Positions 1 to 13,697 of a stretch of DNA of 64,000 nucleotides are shown here, one piece after another. The number at the start of each line of letters is the position of its first letter. Position 1 is the first letter of the stretch. The position numbers were made by a program, and so were the translations under genes. This DNA comes from Acanthopleura granulata (lineage: Eukaryota; Mollusca; Polyplacophora; Chitonida; Chitonidae): NCBI GenBank assembly GCA_016165875.1, contig JABBOT010000029.1, positions 992,001 through 1,056,000 of the forward strand, written 5' to 3'. The notes below the pieces were generated by a model, which was given only the letters and a program-made list of their open reading frames with translations, did not search any database and was not told the origin of the DNA.

Positions 1-112
1 GCTGTCATTTGAATGAAAAATTGAGCATTGCCTTCTAATGCTAATTAATAAATCAGTCATCCTTAATTGAACAAACAGGAGATGATGCAAGCATTTGTTT
101 TTGTTCTTGCAG

Positions 113-171
113 GTTCTGGTGATAAACTTCTGGAAGTGGCTGGGTCACAGGTCCAAGAAGCCAGCAAATAG
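113..171 (+). CDS. Possible last exon of a PDZ-like gene entering from the left
   Basis: A strong acceptor (TTTGTTCTTGCAG) is followed by an open phase-1 frame, SGDKLLEVAGSQVQEASK and TAG. The GDKLLEV.G pattern matches the PDZ signature GD.IL.VNG. A PDZ domain would normally continue for about 30 more residues, so either the protein ends here or this is a decayed or alternatively used exon. No other exon of the gene is in view. Confidence 0.35.
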
Positions 172-197
172 GCACTGTTGTTGTAAAACGCACATAT

Positions 198-1000
198 TGA
201 GCTCCACTGGTCGAAGACCAGAAGATGTTACATGTATGTATTAGCAAGTCAGTCTGTCTGTCTCTATGTCTGTCCGGCATCTATTAACTTTTCCTTCAAA
301 ACGCTACTCCTACAGTTTTTGTTCGATTTCAACAAAAAAACTTGGGTCAATTGTTGACAACATCAAGATACATAATTCACAGTATTGATTTTCCATTTTG
401 ATGATCGGTGGCTGTCTCTCTGTCTGTTTATACAGAATATGATAACATTTTCAGAACGCTACTTCTACATTTTTTGGTCAATTTCCATGAAACTAAACTC
501 CAGTGTGGACAACATCGAGATACATAATTCATAGTATTGATTTTGTATTTTGATGATTGGTTGTGTGTCTGTTTATCCAGTATATGTTAACATACATGTA
601 TCTTTCAGTACGCTACTCCTCCTACAGCTTTTGTACAATTTCAGTGAAACTTCCTTGAAGTTAGACTCCATCGAGATACCGGTACATATTTCGTAGTGTT
701 GATTTTCCATTTCAATAATTGCTTATGTCTGTTTATCCAGTGAATGTTAACGTACATGTATCTTCCAAAACACCACTTTACCTACATTTCTTGACTGATT
801 TCAGTTTTCCAATATGACGAGCGATTGTCTGTCTGTTCATCCAGCATATGGTAACATTTCTTTCAAAATGCCTCTCGTTACTGTTACATTTCTTGTCCAG
901 TTTCAACAAGATTCTGTAAAAGTGATTCAAGATACGTATTTTGTAGGATTGATATTTAATTTTGATTGTCCATTGCACATACATAAGACTCTGGTTAAGG
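198..1000 (-). mobile_element. Element with ~160-bp internal tandem repeats, copy 1
   Basis: About five diverged units of ~150-165 bp, each containing CGCTACTCCTACAG, a TTTCA.CAAAACTT-type segment, GATACATAATTC and TGTCTGTTTAT. The left end (204-218) carries the small hairpin CTGGTC-GAA-GACCAG beside a CTGT-rich microsatellite. The same element lies in opposite orientation at 48490-49225. Bivalve pearl/BIV160-type elements have ~160-bp core repeats next to a tetranucleotide microsatellite; the match in plan is from memory and untested. Confidence 0.6.
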
Positions 1001-4000
1001 CTGCAGTGGCCCGTGGTAATTGTTTCCATACTGCATTTCTTTGGTAATTTTTTTGGCAGTCACTACATAAACAGAAAAAGAAGAAGTGAGAGTCTTCTCC
1101 AGTGTCATTGACTTTCCTTACCTCTCTTGAGTTATCAACAGTTTCTCCTGTTATTCACTAAACTAAATTAAATTGAAAAATGGACTTAGAAACATAATCT
1201 GTGCTATTTTGTTCTGACAAAAAAAATATTAAGATAAAATGATTGCCTTTTCAGTAGTATAGAAAGATTTATGAGCAACAATTACATGTGTGGTCCCTTT
1301 TCCACTTTAATAGGAGATATTATCATTATTGTGTGCACATTTTCTGAAGGTTGTATGTATGTGTGAAAATCGATACCTGAAGCCTCACTATTATCCCAAT
1401 CAGATATGCATTCACATTTAAATCCTGGGGTGTTATGCCTTGGATACAATATTTGTCTCAGATTGGTGCCATCATCGATAAGGCTTCGTTTGATTGCAAA
1501 TATAACCTGGCTACATCATATGGTCATTTCACTGAACGACTGACACACTGCACACATATTGTGGTGACATGTTCACTTGAAATGGAAGATAAAGAGTAAT
1601 GACTGTATGTCACCTAAAGTTTAGTATGTAAACATGCACTTACAGAGGTACATAATGCCTCATAATGATACTTTTGAAAGCAAACCTTAAGTTTTTATGC
1701 TGAGAAATTAATCAAACTTCACAAAAAACTGGACTGAATGAATCAGTCAGAATAGCCAAATGTGTCACTCAGAAAGTGCTGAACTTAAGATGAAGTGCAG
1801 TAATAGAACACCTAAATGTGGGATTCCTCCCATGATAATGCTGGCCCTCGTCATAGAAATGAAATATTCCAGATTACTTCTTTTTTGATTGTCACTATTG
1901 GTGTTCATCATTGTGGATAATGTGTCCTGTACACATGTAAATGTGATATGTACAAGAAAGATATATTTTATTGTGTACATGTTTGTATATATATTCTGAT
2001 AATGACCTGACTATTAATGATTGTACTTGTATATCTTAGCACTAAGCTACCGTTGTGCTGATCAGTAACTTGAGTTCCAAAGATTAGTTGTGTTTTGGGT
2101 TTACCCCTTTACCTTTTTGTCGCTGGAAAAGATTAATGGTATTTTGATAGAATCATTTATAGCACATGTTATTTTAAGTTTATTTCCTTCCTACTTACTC
2201 TAATGTGCTCAAGATGGTCAACCCCAGAGTAATATCAAAATCAGCTTAAGCAAAATTCTCGTCCGTACGTTTGTCTTTAGCTGAAGAAGGACATTTCATT
2301 TTCTTCTATCCATAAACTTGACTGCTGTCATGTAAGTGAAAATCCTGGAGTATGGTGGTAAACACCAGTGAATTATATAGACAAATAGATTCGAATTATG
2401 TTTACATAACCATACCTATCATTGGGTAGTGCTGACATTATATTTGGCAGGTGTAAATATATATACATATAAATGTATTACTAGCATTATTTTTTTTTTA
2501 CTATTTAATAGTTTTGAGCTTTATTAAGGCGATAAACACATATTTTACATGTCCAAAATGTGCTCTTCAGAGTTATTTATATAACCATAATATGTATAAA
2601 TTATGTCACAGAGGAAAATCAAGGGTTACTACATGGATTTTTGTTATTATTGAAGCAGTTGTTCTTGCTTATCAGAAATGTAACTGTCATTATTAATTGC
2701 ATGTATGAACTATGTACATGTTTGTACATAGGAGTATTGTTTTTCCTTTTTTTTCTTTTTTTTTTTCTCTTTTTCTCGTTGACGTCCATTTGTATAGACG
2801 AGTAGAGTAGATATATGTTTAATACAATTGTCTTCCATCGAATGATTCCATGCTGTTGTCCATGCTTTCTGTTTCTAGTATAGGTTGCTTTACATGTTCA
2901 TTGTAATTATTCCATTGATGCCCGAATAATTCCCAGAATAATGTGTTAACGTAAAAAAGCCCTTAGCTTTCCTGTACTGAAGACATGGAGAAGTGTAAGT
3001 ATATTTTAACAGCAGTGGCGTATCCATAAAGGTATAGTGGGTACGCCACGTGATGGACAACGCTTGAAAGGGGAGGCGCCGGTGAGCAGTTATAATCCTT
3101 CATGTTAATTAAAAGATGAACGGGCTTGTTTTCTATTTTGAACTGATGTGCAGTTGTCGAAAGAAAGATTTCAGTGCTTGCCTTAGGCACTGTTTTCCGT
3201 TGATACCCATATATTTAGCGGACACACGGAATGTCACATCAAAATGACCTGTCTGCATTCTAGGTGTTTTGGTGTAAAATCTAGAAATCCTTTCATAAAA
3301 CTGCTTGTCTTTCCACCCACAACTGTAGATTTCTATTTATGATGAAGTGAAACTTGGCACACAGTTTTACCCTGATAAGTATCAGATCAAGTTCCAGTTT
3401 AATGTTCTTCTCTTCATGTTTAGATTTATGTTCAGAACATATAATATGAACTGAAACGTAGTGTACACTTGGATAAGTTGTACACCTTGTTGGAATTTCG
3501 TGTTTTGTTTTTTCTTTTCTGTTTTTTTTTTCTTTTTTTTTGTTGTTGTTTTTTTTTGGGGGGGGGTGTTTGTTTGTTTGTTAGTTTTTTGTCACAACTG
3601 TTGTGTTCTTTGCCAGTGAAACTGACTGCCATTTTGTAAGTGAAAAATTTGTGTCTATGGCGTTCAGGAACAATCAAGTAAATAAAAATGCATCAAAAGC
3701 TTGTTAAATGTGCTTGCATTGACCAAATAATTCTGGAGCCAAATTACCCACACATCTATAATATGTATGTCATGGATTAACTATTCAACACTTGCCGTCT
3801 AAATTTTGTTGAAGACCAGTTGTGTTCCATCACAGGTCGGTGGTTTACGCCGGGAACTCCTCCACCCCAAAAAGTTACCATCAACGTATTATAAATGAAA
3901 AAACCGCCAACACTAGACCTTTTTTTTTTTTTTTGGTTAATACTTTATGAGTATTATTTCAAAAAATTGACCCTCGTTACCTCAGTTTAATAAAGCCTAT

Positions 4001-5590
4001 GTCTTTCTCTGTCTCCAGTCGATTAGCACTTGAAAAAGGAGATCTCTGAATTCAGCTTCCGTTGTTCCGTTGTAACGTTCAACTGGCACTTTGTGTCAGA
4101 GACGGTATAGTGGGTTTCTCCAGCTCAATCGATAAACTTGACCACTGTCGCTTAAATACATGTAATTTTCAGTTAAATAGCCTTGAGTGCGCCATTTAAT
4201 CGCAGTGAGATAAACAACATTCAGAATTTCTGGTTAAATATGACCAGAATTTCGTATCTTATCTCGAAATAAAGAAATTCAAACAGCTTTTCCCAACGTG
4301 ACTGAAAAGTAATAATTTCGTAGCTCAGTTTCTCATGCAGTATGCAGAATGCAGTCTGTCATTTTTGTAATTGCGTTCTTCTACAATATTTTTGTCCGAA
4401 ATGCATGCTTCCATGGGCCCTGTCAGTGTAAGCCTTGTGCGTTTATATATATATGGTGGTGAAGAAAATTGGATTATGAAATATACCATGGCCCTTGGAC
4501 ACATATACATGTATGCCTACTATCCTGACCGCCGACGAATTCGGCATGACAAAAAATCACTCTCTGGGCTAGCATACTCTCTGAAACTAGTGTGTGCGAG
4601 TGGTACATGTACACATTGTGGGGAAAATGCACATCCACAAGTTTGTGTAATTTATGTAAGACATCTACAACGACGAGTTAGTGTAATTTATGTAAGACAT
4701 CTACAACGACGTGTATATCAGTGATGCACAATTTGTGTACCATTAATATACATGCATTGTGGATGTGAAAATTTGTTTTACAGAGTAATAACATACATTA
4801 TAAGGTATGGTTATATGGAAAACTGTAGGCCTGTTATGACTAGACGTAAAGAACGAAATAATCAAGCGTAATAATGACATCATTCCTGAAACTTCTGCTT
4901 CACCATGCATCTAGTCAACGCATCACACTGATTGGTGGAATCCACCGAAAGCCAACGTTAACAAGACTGAATCATATACACTCTGAAAACAGAAGTGTTA
5001 AAATGATGTTGAATGATGTAAAATATGATTGTCAACCGCGTTTAAACTCTTCTGTTTAAGGAGTTGTTTTATTCACCACAACACAACATGGCATATCTTC
5101 AGAGTGTAAATAGGCTAGGCTACAGATGCGTAATTTATCATTACTTGGTACTTTTTGCCGACAAAAACTGAACATACCTTATAAAGAATGACGGCTGTAT
5201 ATGGAAAATCACGCTTCCTAGGCCTCAACTGCGCGCGTGGTAGTGTTGGTTGACCTCTTCCATATACTGGCATTAAACCACTTGCGAAATCTGGAACATT
5301 GGTGGTACCAGTATCGCTAACACTGTTTAATAGGCATTAGAAATTACTGTATAATTTTAGGTCTATTTGCCCAACTTTTGGCGATTTACGACCTGCGAGT
5401 TAAGCATTAACGCGACCAGTCGAAATAAACACCCCGCCACTTGTTACGGGTAACTGACAAATTACTGTAAAGGTCGACCGCTTTTTTATCTTCGCCCTTA
5501 AGCTTAATATATAGCCTCTATCCGAATCACCTGTTCACATAATTGTCACCCTGGTATGTAATTCACCTTATCTATTCGTCAATTTTCTAA
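1001..5590. other. No gene recognised
   Basis: T-rich sequence with homopolymer runs (2745-2770, 3515-3565), a G run (3558-3566) and a 36-bp direct repeat at 4643-4715. It could include 3' UTR of the gene ending near 171. I see no exon or RNA gene. Confidence 0.5.
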
Positions 5591-5597
5591 TGTCAAA

Positions 5598-8500
5598 ATG
5601 CCATTCGACAAAAGGCGATATTTAAAACGACCTTCTGACAACGATGAAGAGCAGAAGGCAATGGAGTCTCCCTCAATGGAAGTGGGGTGGGGGGGCTGAT
5701 TCCGGAAGAAATAACGACCCAGAGTGGCATGTTGAACCTTAGAATAACTGTCTTGCTGTACCGTTCCCTCACGTTCGTTGACCCCTTGCACACAACCTCA
5801 ATTGGTCTATGATATAGGAAAAGTTTTGTCAAATGGGCATAAAACGTATATAGACAACGCATACTTCACAAGCAAGGTTTCGGAAACGCTCGACAATGAG
5901 CAGTACAAACTACTGACGCAACACTTCCAACCGCAATCGCGTTATGAATTTCCAGTCACTAAACAGCACGGGTGTAACAGATGACGAGTCAGAAAAATGG
6001 CGTCGCGGGATTGATTTTGTGCCATGCCCTTAAACGTACACAGATCGATCGCAACTCTCACATTCTAACTTTATCTCTTACATCTAGTTGCTCAGAAAGT
6101 AACATCCACCATATGTGCTATAGCATCCATGAAATGGCATCCATGCCATTTTCACTAATTATACTCCTAAACGAGAAAGCCTATTAGAAATGGTCGCCAA
6201 GAAAAGGGTTTTAACCCTGGACAGCTCTGTTATCTCTCTCAAAACGCCTTTATTTGTATTTGAACAGTTCTATAAAGTATCAGATCTAGAAAACTAAAGC
6301 AACCTGGATATGATCTATGACAGGATCAAAACTGTTACTTCAGGAGGAGCAGCTTAATTGGGTTACTAACTTTACATTTCTTGTAATCACTATGTCAATA
6401 ATAAAACTGCACGAAATTTGGAAAATTAATTACTTAGTTAGATTTACTTAAAAAAGAACTACACAAATGGAAACATCGGAACTTGACGTTGCTATTTAAA
6501 ATTACCGTCATAAAATCTTTTCCAAATTTTTACATTACCTAACCCTCCAAATGAAATAATTAGAGATAAACAAAACTTCACATGAATTTATATGGAATGG
6601 TAAAAAAGACAGAATTAAGCGCGTTATTTTCACAACAGTTTATAGGGACAGTGGATTGAGAATGCTTGATTGAGGATTTCTGACGAACTGTAAATCGAGT
6701 AATATAGAAGCATCATACATAAACTCAGAGCATTGTTTGTGCGAGGCAGGAGGCGAAAATATAAAGCACAAGATACAACAAAGTCCGAACTTATTCTGGA
6801 GACATACCTTACAAGCTTAGTATGAAATGACAGAAAAACTCATTCTTGAAAGCGCATGAGATATTTAAGGAGAGCCGTTGTAGCATAGTACAAACCTGAA
6901 ACAAACAATTGGTTTAAAAGAAACATAAAATTTATACGAGATGCAATAGATGGTGACGAGAATTTTATTGACCTGATGCAATTGAAAGGTAAATATAACA
7001 TTAAAGACAAATTTTTACATTATGAACTTGTAGAGAGGGCAAGTCCCACAAGGTTGGAGAGCCATGCTTGGAAGAAATGGAATATCATCAGGACTACATT
7101 GTCCAAGACCGGAGGCTCAACACAACGCACTTTTGAAATCTAAAAAAGGATATGAAATCTTTTTTATGATACTCTTAATAGTGTAACACTACCCTTGAAA
7201 ACTTTAGAAAATTTGCCATCTATAATAGATGGAAAAATGTACTTTAAATTCAAAACAATGATTTCCCTCTTGACATATGTGTCAGCAATATAGCCTGTTC
7301 TAAAGAGAGCAAATTAAGAGATTTTTAGTAGAGAATTATTAATAGAACTTACTCCTTCACACCATACATAAAAGAGCAGATAACACTCTGCTCGAATTGC
7401 AAAAACGAAACCGAAACTATTGAGCATCTCCTGTTATTTTGTCCAGGGTTCAAAGCATTGAAGCGATGAGGCTATAGAATTGTCGAATTGTTGCACCATC
7501 TTAGGGTTGATAAGATAGGAACGTCTACTAAATACGCTTACCACACTATCTACGAAACTGATAAAAGCAGAAAAGTACAATGGTTTTCTGTCTAAACTGC
7601 TGTAAGTCGCCTGTATTTTCTTCGTGCTCAAATTTATTTTCCTTTATGAGTGGTATCAGAAATGAGTTAATGTATTTATTGGTGTTTATTCACTTGTGTA
7701 TGTGTGTATATCTACCAACACTAATCAAGAGTGCAATGTGTAGTACAGTGTATCAGTTTTTAAATCGTACTGCATATTGTATTGGGGTGTACATTGTATT
7801 ATATACTGAGCTGTATATTTGTATATATTTCTTGCAATAGGAAAAAAGAGGAAAGGGCGGAACATTTGGGTACCGGTACTAGGACGGTGAATGTGTAAGA
7901 CATGGTAACTGATAAGCAAGTGGCAAGGCTTATGAGCACATTTATCTTGCTTTTCCTTTCCTAGCAGAGTGCTTTGAAATTATAAACTCATGAAATTATG
8001 AACTCACCTAAATCTAGACGAATTCAAAAAGGAGTTCACCTTAGGATGTGACAGTGGTTCGAAAGCCTACCACGCGCTTAAGTCAATTTCAGACTTTGGT
8101 TTCATTGTTGGCTTGGTCTGTTTGTATTCTTTGCTGCGTCCGGTCCACAGGTTCACTTAACACCTTCAGGGGAAAAGCGTTGACATCGTTGATGCATACC
8201 TCCGCATTAATGAAACTAAAGTCAACTTGAAGGCGGTGACACAAGACACTGACATTGAGTTTCACAGTATTTACGCTCAAGCTGTGAGACTTGCAGACAA
8301 ACTTGGAGTAACGCTTTCAATACCCCGCATTTCCAAACGTTAGGTGAATCTGAAAACTCAACCCGCTGCTATACCCCATGGCGCGAATGGAAGCGAAGTT
8401 TGAACCAATGTCCCAGGTAGCAGCACAATTGTTGTACTTCACACCATCTTTATTTTGTGACTATGTATGGCACCGAAACCCACACAGTTATAAAGAATCT

Positions 8501-8915
8501 ACTGAGATGTATGCAGACGATCTGCCAAATCCTAATGTTGTGGATATAGAACTTCTCTGTCGGAAAACCAAGTGGTTGAAAAACCTAATCAGCCTCATTC
8601 GTATGAAAAATCGATCCAACTTTGTGACAAGAACCAGTGTCCAAATTTATTTGTCCTCCTGTAGATAGCCTGCACATTAGGTGTCACTTAAGTACAATGC
8701 AAGTGCTCTTTTTCAACGATGCGGCGACTTCGGACGTGCTTGCGACTTCGGACGTGCTTGCGAGCTCCCATGCCTGAACTCAAAACGTCTGTCATCCCCG
8801 GCGCTTATGAGCATTCACTACGGTCACAATGTGGAATACCGCAAGGCAGTTGACTGTTTCTTGAACCTTCACTCACGCAAAATTCTAAGCGCAAAATGTT
8901 TACAGTTTGAGTAAA
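5598..8915 (+). pseudogene. Dead hAT-family transposase (TTF / ZMYM1-like), split by a LINE
   Basis: hAT transposases cut and paste DNA and carry a C-terminal dimerisation domain. Here the N-terminus may start at 5598 (MPFDKRRYLKRPSDNDEEQK). At 5800-5980 are DIGKVLSNG and YEFPVTKQHGCNR, like the TTF-type zinc-finger opening. After the LINE insertion, 8150-8340 reads QGKSVDIVDAYLRINETKVN and HSIYAQAVRLADKLGVTLS, typical of the late hAT region. At 8695-8880 CSFSTMRRLRTCLR and SPALMSIHYGHNVE match the dimerisation domain. Stops and frameshifts are frequent, much of the middle is missing, and 8727-8762 carry an 18-bp tandem duplication inside the dimerisation motif. Confidence 0.75.
6420..7840 (+). 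pseudogene. Decayed LINE ORF2 3' part, inserted in the hAT pseudogene
   Basis: Non-LTR retrotransposon remnant. Around 6535-6680 the frame reads LPNPPNEIIREI, then FIWNGKKDRIKR and RDSGLRMLD, the usual sequence after the reverse transcriptase fingers and palm of L1/Tx1-type elements. Near 6930-7030, FIRDAIDGDENFIDLMQLKG and KYNIKDKFLHYELV fit the following segment. At 7386-7460 CSNCKNETETIEHLLLFCP is the C-terminal CxxC...H...C zinc-binding motif. There are several stops and frameshifts and no intact domain. Outer limits are estimates. Confidence 0.75.
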
Positions 8916-8999
8916 ACTGTTGCAAAAGTGTCAGACCTTGTGGATACTGGCCGTCAAACCGTAAACAGGAGATTGCAGTTGTGAGCTTTCAGTTTGTAC

Positions 9000-10765
9000 A
9001 AATCGACATTTTCTTCTTTTTTTTTTAAATTCTGGATGGAAAGGTATCATTTTTTTCTTCTGCATAGAAATGTGTATACCACTACTTAATAAAAATAACA
9101 TTTCGTGTCTTTTGGTAACGTGGTGCAGCTGTTTGGATAAGCTCAACTTATGTGTCTCATCCGTAGCACAAAAACACTATGTTGCTGTTTCTCTTTAATT
9201 ATTTATCCTGTATGTTATGATCATAATACTGCGTTAAAAAAACTTTCAACACAGCTGACATCGTGAAGGTTTACTACACTTATAGTTTACATCTGTTTAG
9301 AGCTCTTTTCTGGGGCAGATCCATGTGACACCAATACAAGGAGTACCATGAATTTATTTTTGTAATAAAAGTGAGGCAAAACGAGGCCTCTTTCATAAAC
9401 CCTGGCGACGTCTATGTTAATCAGGAATAAGACAGTGGTTAACTACTACGTATTTTTTGAAAGTGTCAACTTCATAAAACTTTATAGAAAATATAACATG
9501 AACGCATTCCCCATCTCGATGCATTCACTGCCAAAATTTTAGCTACAACAAAATTAAAATTAAACTTTCTTCCACATTCATGTTTGTAGGCCTACTACTG
9601 TAATATACAAATGCTAAACAGTAGATTGAATATCCCGGCAACCCTGCAATTGTTCAAGAAACTGCTCTAGTTACCTCCCCTTGGATTGGTGATTTCAAAT
9701 GAATTATTAGCCCATGACCTTGAGTTATAAACAATCTTGACGTCTGCATAACTCAGGTAAAAACGATGAAGAGGGCTGAATATTCTTTGGGCTTGCAGGT
9801 TCTGCTGTCTAAGTTGACCGAGCCAATTACACACACTTCCTGGAACACACTCTGGGAACAGTTTAATTATAGTATCTAGGTTCTCTACATGTCATCCTTA
9901 TCACTGAACACTATATACATGATCGTTTGTCTTGCAGTCACTGCAGGACATAAGAGGCGCCAGTTCAGTACCCGTCTTGGGCAGGGAATTCAGTGGGGCC
10001 TTGCGCGGTGACAATAAGTGGTGGACAATGCAGTGACCATGTGCGCAATCGAAGACCACCTACTTTCCATGAATATGATGTGCATATATAGCTGTTCGTC
10101 ATGTACACGCGGGAAAGTTTGTCAGCAACTTACCTTATACAGCCTTGTGCTTTACTCCCCGCGCACTTCCCCTTTTACATCCATAAAGCTAATCACCGTC
10201 CTGTGAGTAAAAGAAATATTGAGACAGACTTTCAACAAGAATATTTAAAAATAAATATAAATCGTCCACATAAGTACCAGCACATTGAATTCAACAATTT
10301 TCACGTACAGGATATGCATCAGCCATGCAGATATCATTTGTGAATTGGAAATTGATGATGGATTTTACACAACGCCATAACATAACATCTTTGAATTAAC
10401 GGCCCGGGTCCTAAATAACAATACATCTACGAGGGTAGTTGTGTTTGATTATCGATATACTTGTGGCGTTGATAACTCGTGCACTGCATGTCACTTGCAA
10501 TGCTATACAGTCCCTAAGCGATCATCTGCACTATATTTCTGATAACAGTCAACAGATCCTTCGCTTATACATAAAACCCGTCGTATTAGCTGGTGATACC
10601 ATCTTCCTTAATTCGAGATACTGTTAAGGACATTCTCATTAACGATGGCCTCCCGATGTGGGTATCAGCTGTTCAGGGACCGAAAAAGTTTAGTCAGGCC
10701 TAACCTAATCTTCTCCTAAGATTTCAAATATTTGCATAGGGTTGAATTCCGTTTCAAAAATGTAA
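9000..10765. other. No gene recognised
   Basis: Unique-looking sequence with scattered short frames of unremarkable composition. No splice-site-bounded exon, tRNA or repeat array was recognised. Confidence 0.45.
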
Positions 10766-10777
10766 ATATATGCCTAT

Positions 10778-10808
<31 letters not shown>

Positions 10809-11035
10809 CGTGATTGCTGTTACATGTAATACCATACTCAAGAATTTTTCACTAATACCACGGATGTTAGTTTTGTGGATGGAGAAAACCGAAGTTCCCG
10901 AAGTAAACCACTGACTTTTTGGCAAGTTAATTACTGACGAACTTGTCCCCGCGTGTACACCACATTCAATTTAGTGGAAAACAAGTACATGGAATTCCCT
11001 GAACGTAACACAACGTAGTCACACAAACGTCGCTG
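10765..11035 (-). mobile_element. SINE copy, second family (body with GTAAACCACTGAC)
   Basis: Starts with a (TTTA)n tract at 10774-10808, then ATACTCAAGAATTTTTCACT, the shared tail read from its 3' end. Next come AAGTAAACCACTGAC, TTGGCAAGTTA and TGAACGTAACACAACG. The same order occurs at 37250-37390 and 39230-39375. Confidence 0.6.
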
Positions 11036-13365
11036 ACCGCCTGTTGTTACCAGCCCTCCATGCACAAGAAGGAGAATCTACAAAATTAACATTGAGAGAA
11101 GGTACTCTTAGATTTGGTCGTCAGCAGTGTATATATATCTGGCGATGAATACTTCAATTTTGATCTGATTTTTATGGCAATCTGAAAATGTAAAGTGTGT
11201 CGATCTAAACGGATAATATCATGTGGATCTATTCGGCGTTGGACATTCGATAATAGAATGTCCAAAACAAGTAAACAACACTGGCAATGCCATTGAAAAC
11301 TTTCAAAAGTACCGCTATTTTATATTTTCGGAATAGTTTTATTTCGAAAAAAACAAAATACATGCAGTTAAAAGCTTGTGGTCTACGCTGGGTTTTACCC
11401 GTCATACAGAAATGAAATTCTGATGAAATTCTCTAGGACTCCATTAGTGATATGTCTGTACTCATCACTTGTTACATCACAAAACCGTAACGTCCAAAGA
11501 CACCTTATAGAATTCAAACATTAGAGAGCCGTACAGACTTCATTTTGTTCATTCCAAAGGGATATGGAGATATAATTATATGTATTCAGTCCAATACAAA
11601 TCCGCCACTACAAGGAAAAGGGAAATACTCCTTTTTCGAAATGATGAAAAATCACTTCTGGGGAAAATTATGGGTTCTAAAAATTATAAGTGGATGGACA
11701 GATAGATACGTGCATAAACGTCGCCCAAAGCGAAGACTACATGTATAAAAATAAAATATACTTGTATATATACGTATCACCATACAATCAAATTAGACTC
11801 ATATATCTGTAGCCTAGACCTGCGTACACGATAACAGGGCAAGAGAACTGGGTCAGTGCAAATTGTTGTAAAATTTTGGGTCACCTGCACTTTATATATC
11901 TATATACCATCACGTAATTTTTTATATGGCCCTTTCGTCTCTGCATGATGAAAGTATATAGGAATCATCCTGTTCAAATATAAACTGTAGGCCTACATAG
12001 AAAATTGAATAATATAAGGCAATGATATACCGATTTCCGGTTGACGACATATCCATTCTATTAATGGCAACATATGCCTGTAACAACGTGCACCCCTAAA
12101 GTTCGATTAAATTAAACTATGAGGTCTTATTTTGACAATCTCTGATATTTACTTTTAACTTAACAGAACTAGCATGCATGTACATCTGTGTTTACTCATG
12201 ATTTGGCCTGAGCTCATACTATATACATGTATATACAATACGCCTACACATATATAACTACATGTGTTTTAACTTAGTCGTCTGAAGTGCCGGTCTCGTT
12301 AACTGTTAACGAAAGACCGACTGAAATATGACAAATGAGGTTGCGTGTTCGAATTCAGATATAGGCCCCAGATATGGCAGCGTGTAAAACATGCGGTTTT
12401 GCACTTAGTAAGAGTTTTGTCATGTATGCATGCATGCATGTACATTTGTATAGGCCTACATGTATACATAAGCACCTGGTGAAGGTCGGTTTCCTCCACC
12501 CATAAATGCCGTCATAAAATGGTAATACATAAAATAAATACAAAAAAATTAAATATTTAATTAATAATACCTGCAAATCAATGCATCATGCATGATCGTG
12601 TGAGTAGGCCTATTAGAACTGCATCAATATAAACGTGCGAGCTTTCAATGCAAATGTCTGCATGTGCAGGTGCTTATAGCATTAAGCGGCAGGGATGAGG
12701 CACGTGTGTTACACCGTATTATGTAATAATGCGCAAGTAATGTCATACCCACCGTGCAATGTAATGGTAATTTCCGTGTTATATAATATCGCCACGTAAA
12801 GTAGAGCCAGGCAGAAAACAAACGGCGGAAGTAATTGTAGCCAGGAGGCTGTCGGGGATAAGACCAAACTAATACTGATAACGATTGATGCGCACACACA
12901 TTCGTTTCACTGTGCGAAAGCAACTTAGCGAAGGCCTGAGGATTTCGTCGGGCACTATCACGTGTTCTATTCGAAATAAGTATATGAGACACACTGAGAA
13001 AACTCTCAGACACTTCAATAAGCACAGAGTAACGCGTGTTTTTACCTTACACTGAAATTTTTATTACAATACCCGGGAACTATTTTTATTACATAACACG
13101 ACAAATTTATTACATTACGCGGTGAGTGTTACATTATCCGTGCATTATTACATTACACGGTGTAACGCACTTGTTCATTTTGTCTGATGTAGGCCTACAC
13201 CGTGGCTCTGACAATATATAATGCACAAATTAAATAAAAATGATACACTTGTTTTAATGATTTCATTAGTGATGGATACTGAATTTTTATTATTTCACGA
13301 ATGACCGGTGTCTAACATCCGTACGTGGGAAGAACCACCTGCAACCTGTGCATCGTCGTGTTTCC
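11036..13365. other. No gene recognised; small hairpins and TTACAC-type palindromes
   Basis: 11239-11265 is a perfect 10-bp stem hairpin (TTGGACATTC/GAATGTCCAA). At 13050-13170 several ATTACATTACxCGGTG motifs recur around the palindrome TTACACGGTGTAA. A 126-residue minus-strand frame at 12645-13025 has no recognisable domain. Confidence 0.45.
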
Positions 13366-13369
13366 CGCG

Positions 13370-13466
13370 TGCTCAGCTCTCCCACCACAATTCTGGCAGC
13401 CGTCGTATAAGTGAAATATTCTTCAGGACGTCGTAAAACTCACTCAAATAAATAAATTAATAAATA
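13370..13466 (+). mobile_element. SINE 3' fragment
   Basis: Tail portion only: CCACAATTCTGGCAGCCGTC, then GTATAAGTGAAATATTCTT and a run of AAATAAAT. The tRNA-like head is absent, as in a 5'-truncated retrocopy. Confidence 0.75.
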
Positions 13467-13479
13467 ACGCCAATTTGAG

Positions 13480-13680
13480 GTATAGTGTGATTGCTATTCT
13501 GGTCATATTGAGTTTGTTGTTTGACGTATTTTAGGTATGTGCTTGTTGTTTGATGCCCGTCTAAGTACATGTCATTGTTGTTTAACGCCATTCTAGATAT
13601 AATGTAGCTGTCTTGCGCATTCTGGGTATTATGCATGAGATTGTTGTTTGTTGCCATTCCAGGTATAATATTTATTAATT
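13480..13680. repeat. ~47-bp minisatellite, left part
   Basis: Repeated GTTGTTTGA(CG)CCATTCTAGG-type units followed by TATAATGTG-type spacers. The same motif resumes at 14088-14230 beyond a SINE and a dispersed repeat. Confidence 0.65.
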
Positions 13681-13697
13681 TGATTGGTGTTTTGCGC

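Noticed and set aside
12645..13025. 126-codon minus-strand frame
   Set aside because: No domain or splice support, and it overlaps a second open frame of unrelated sequence.
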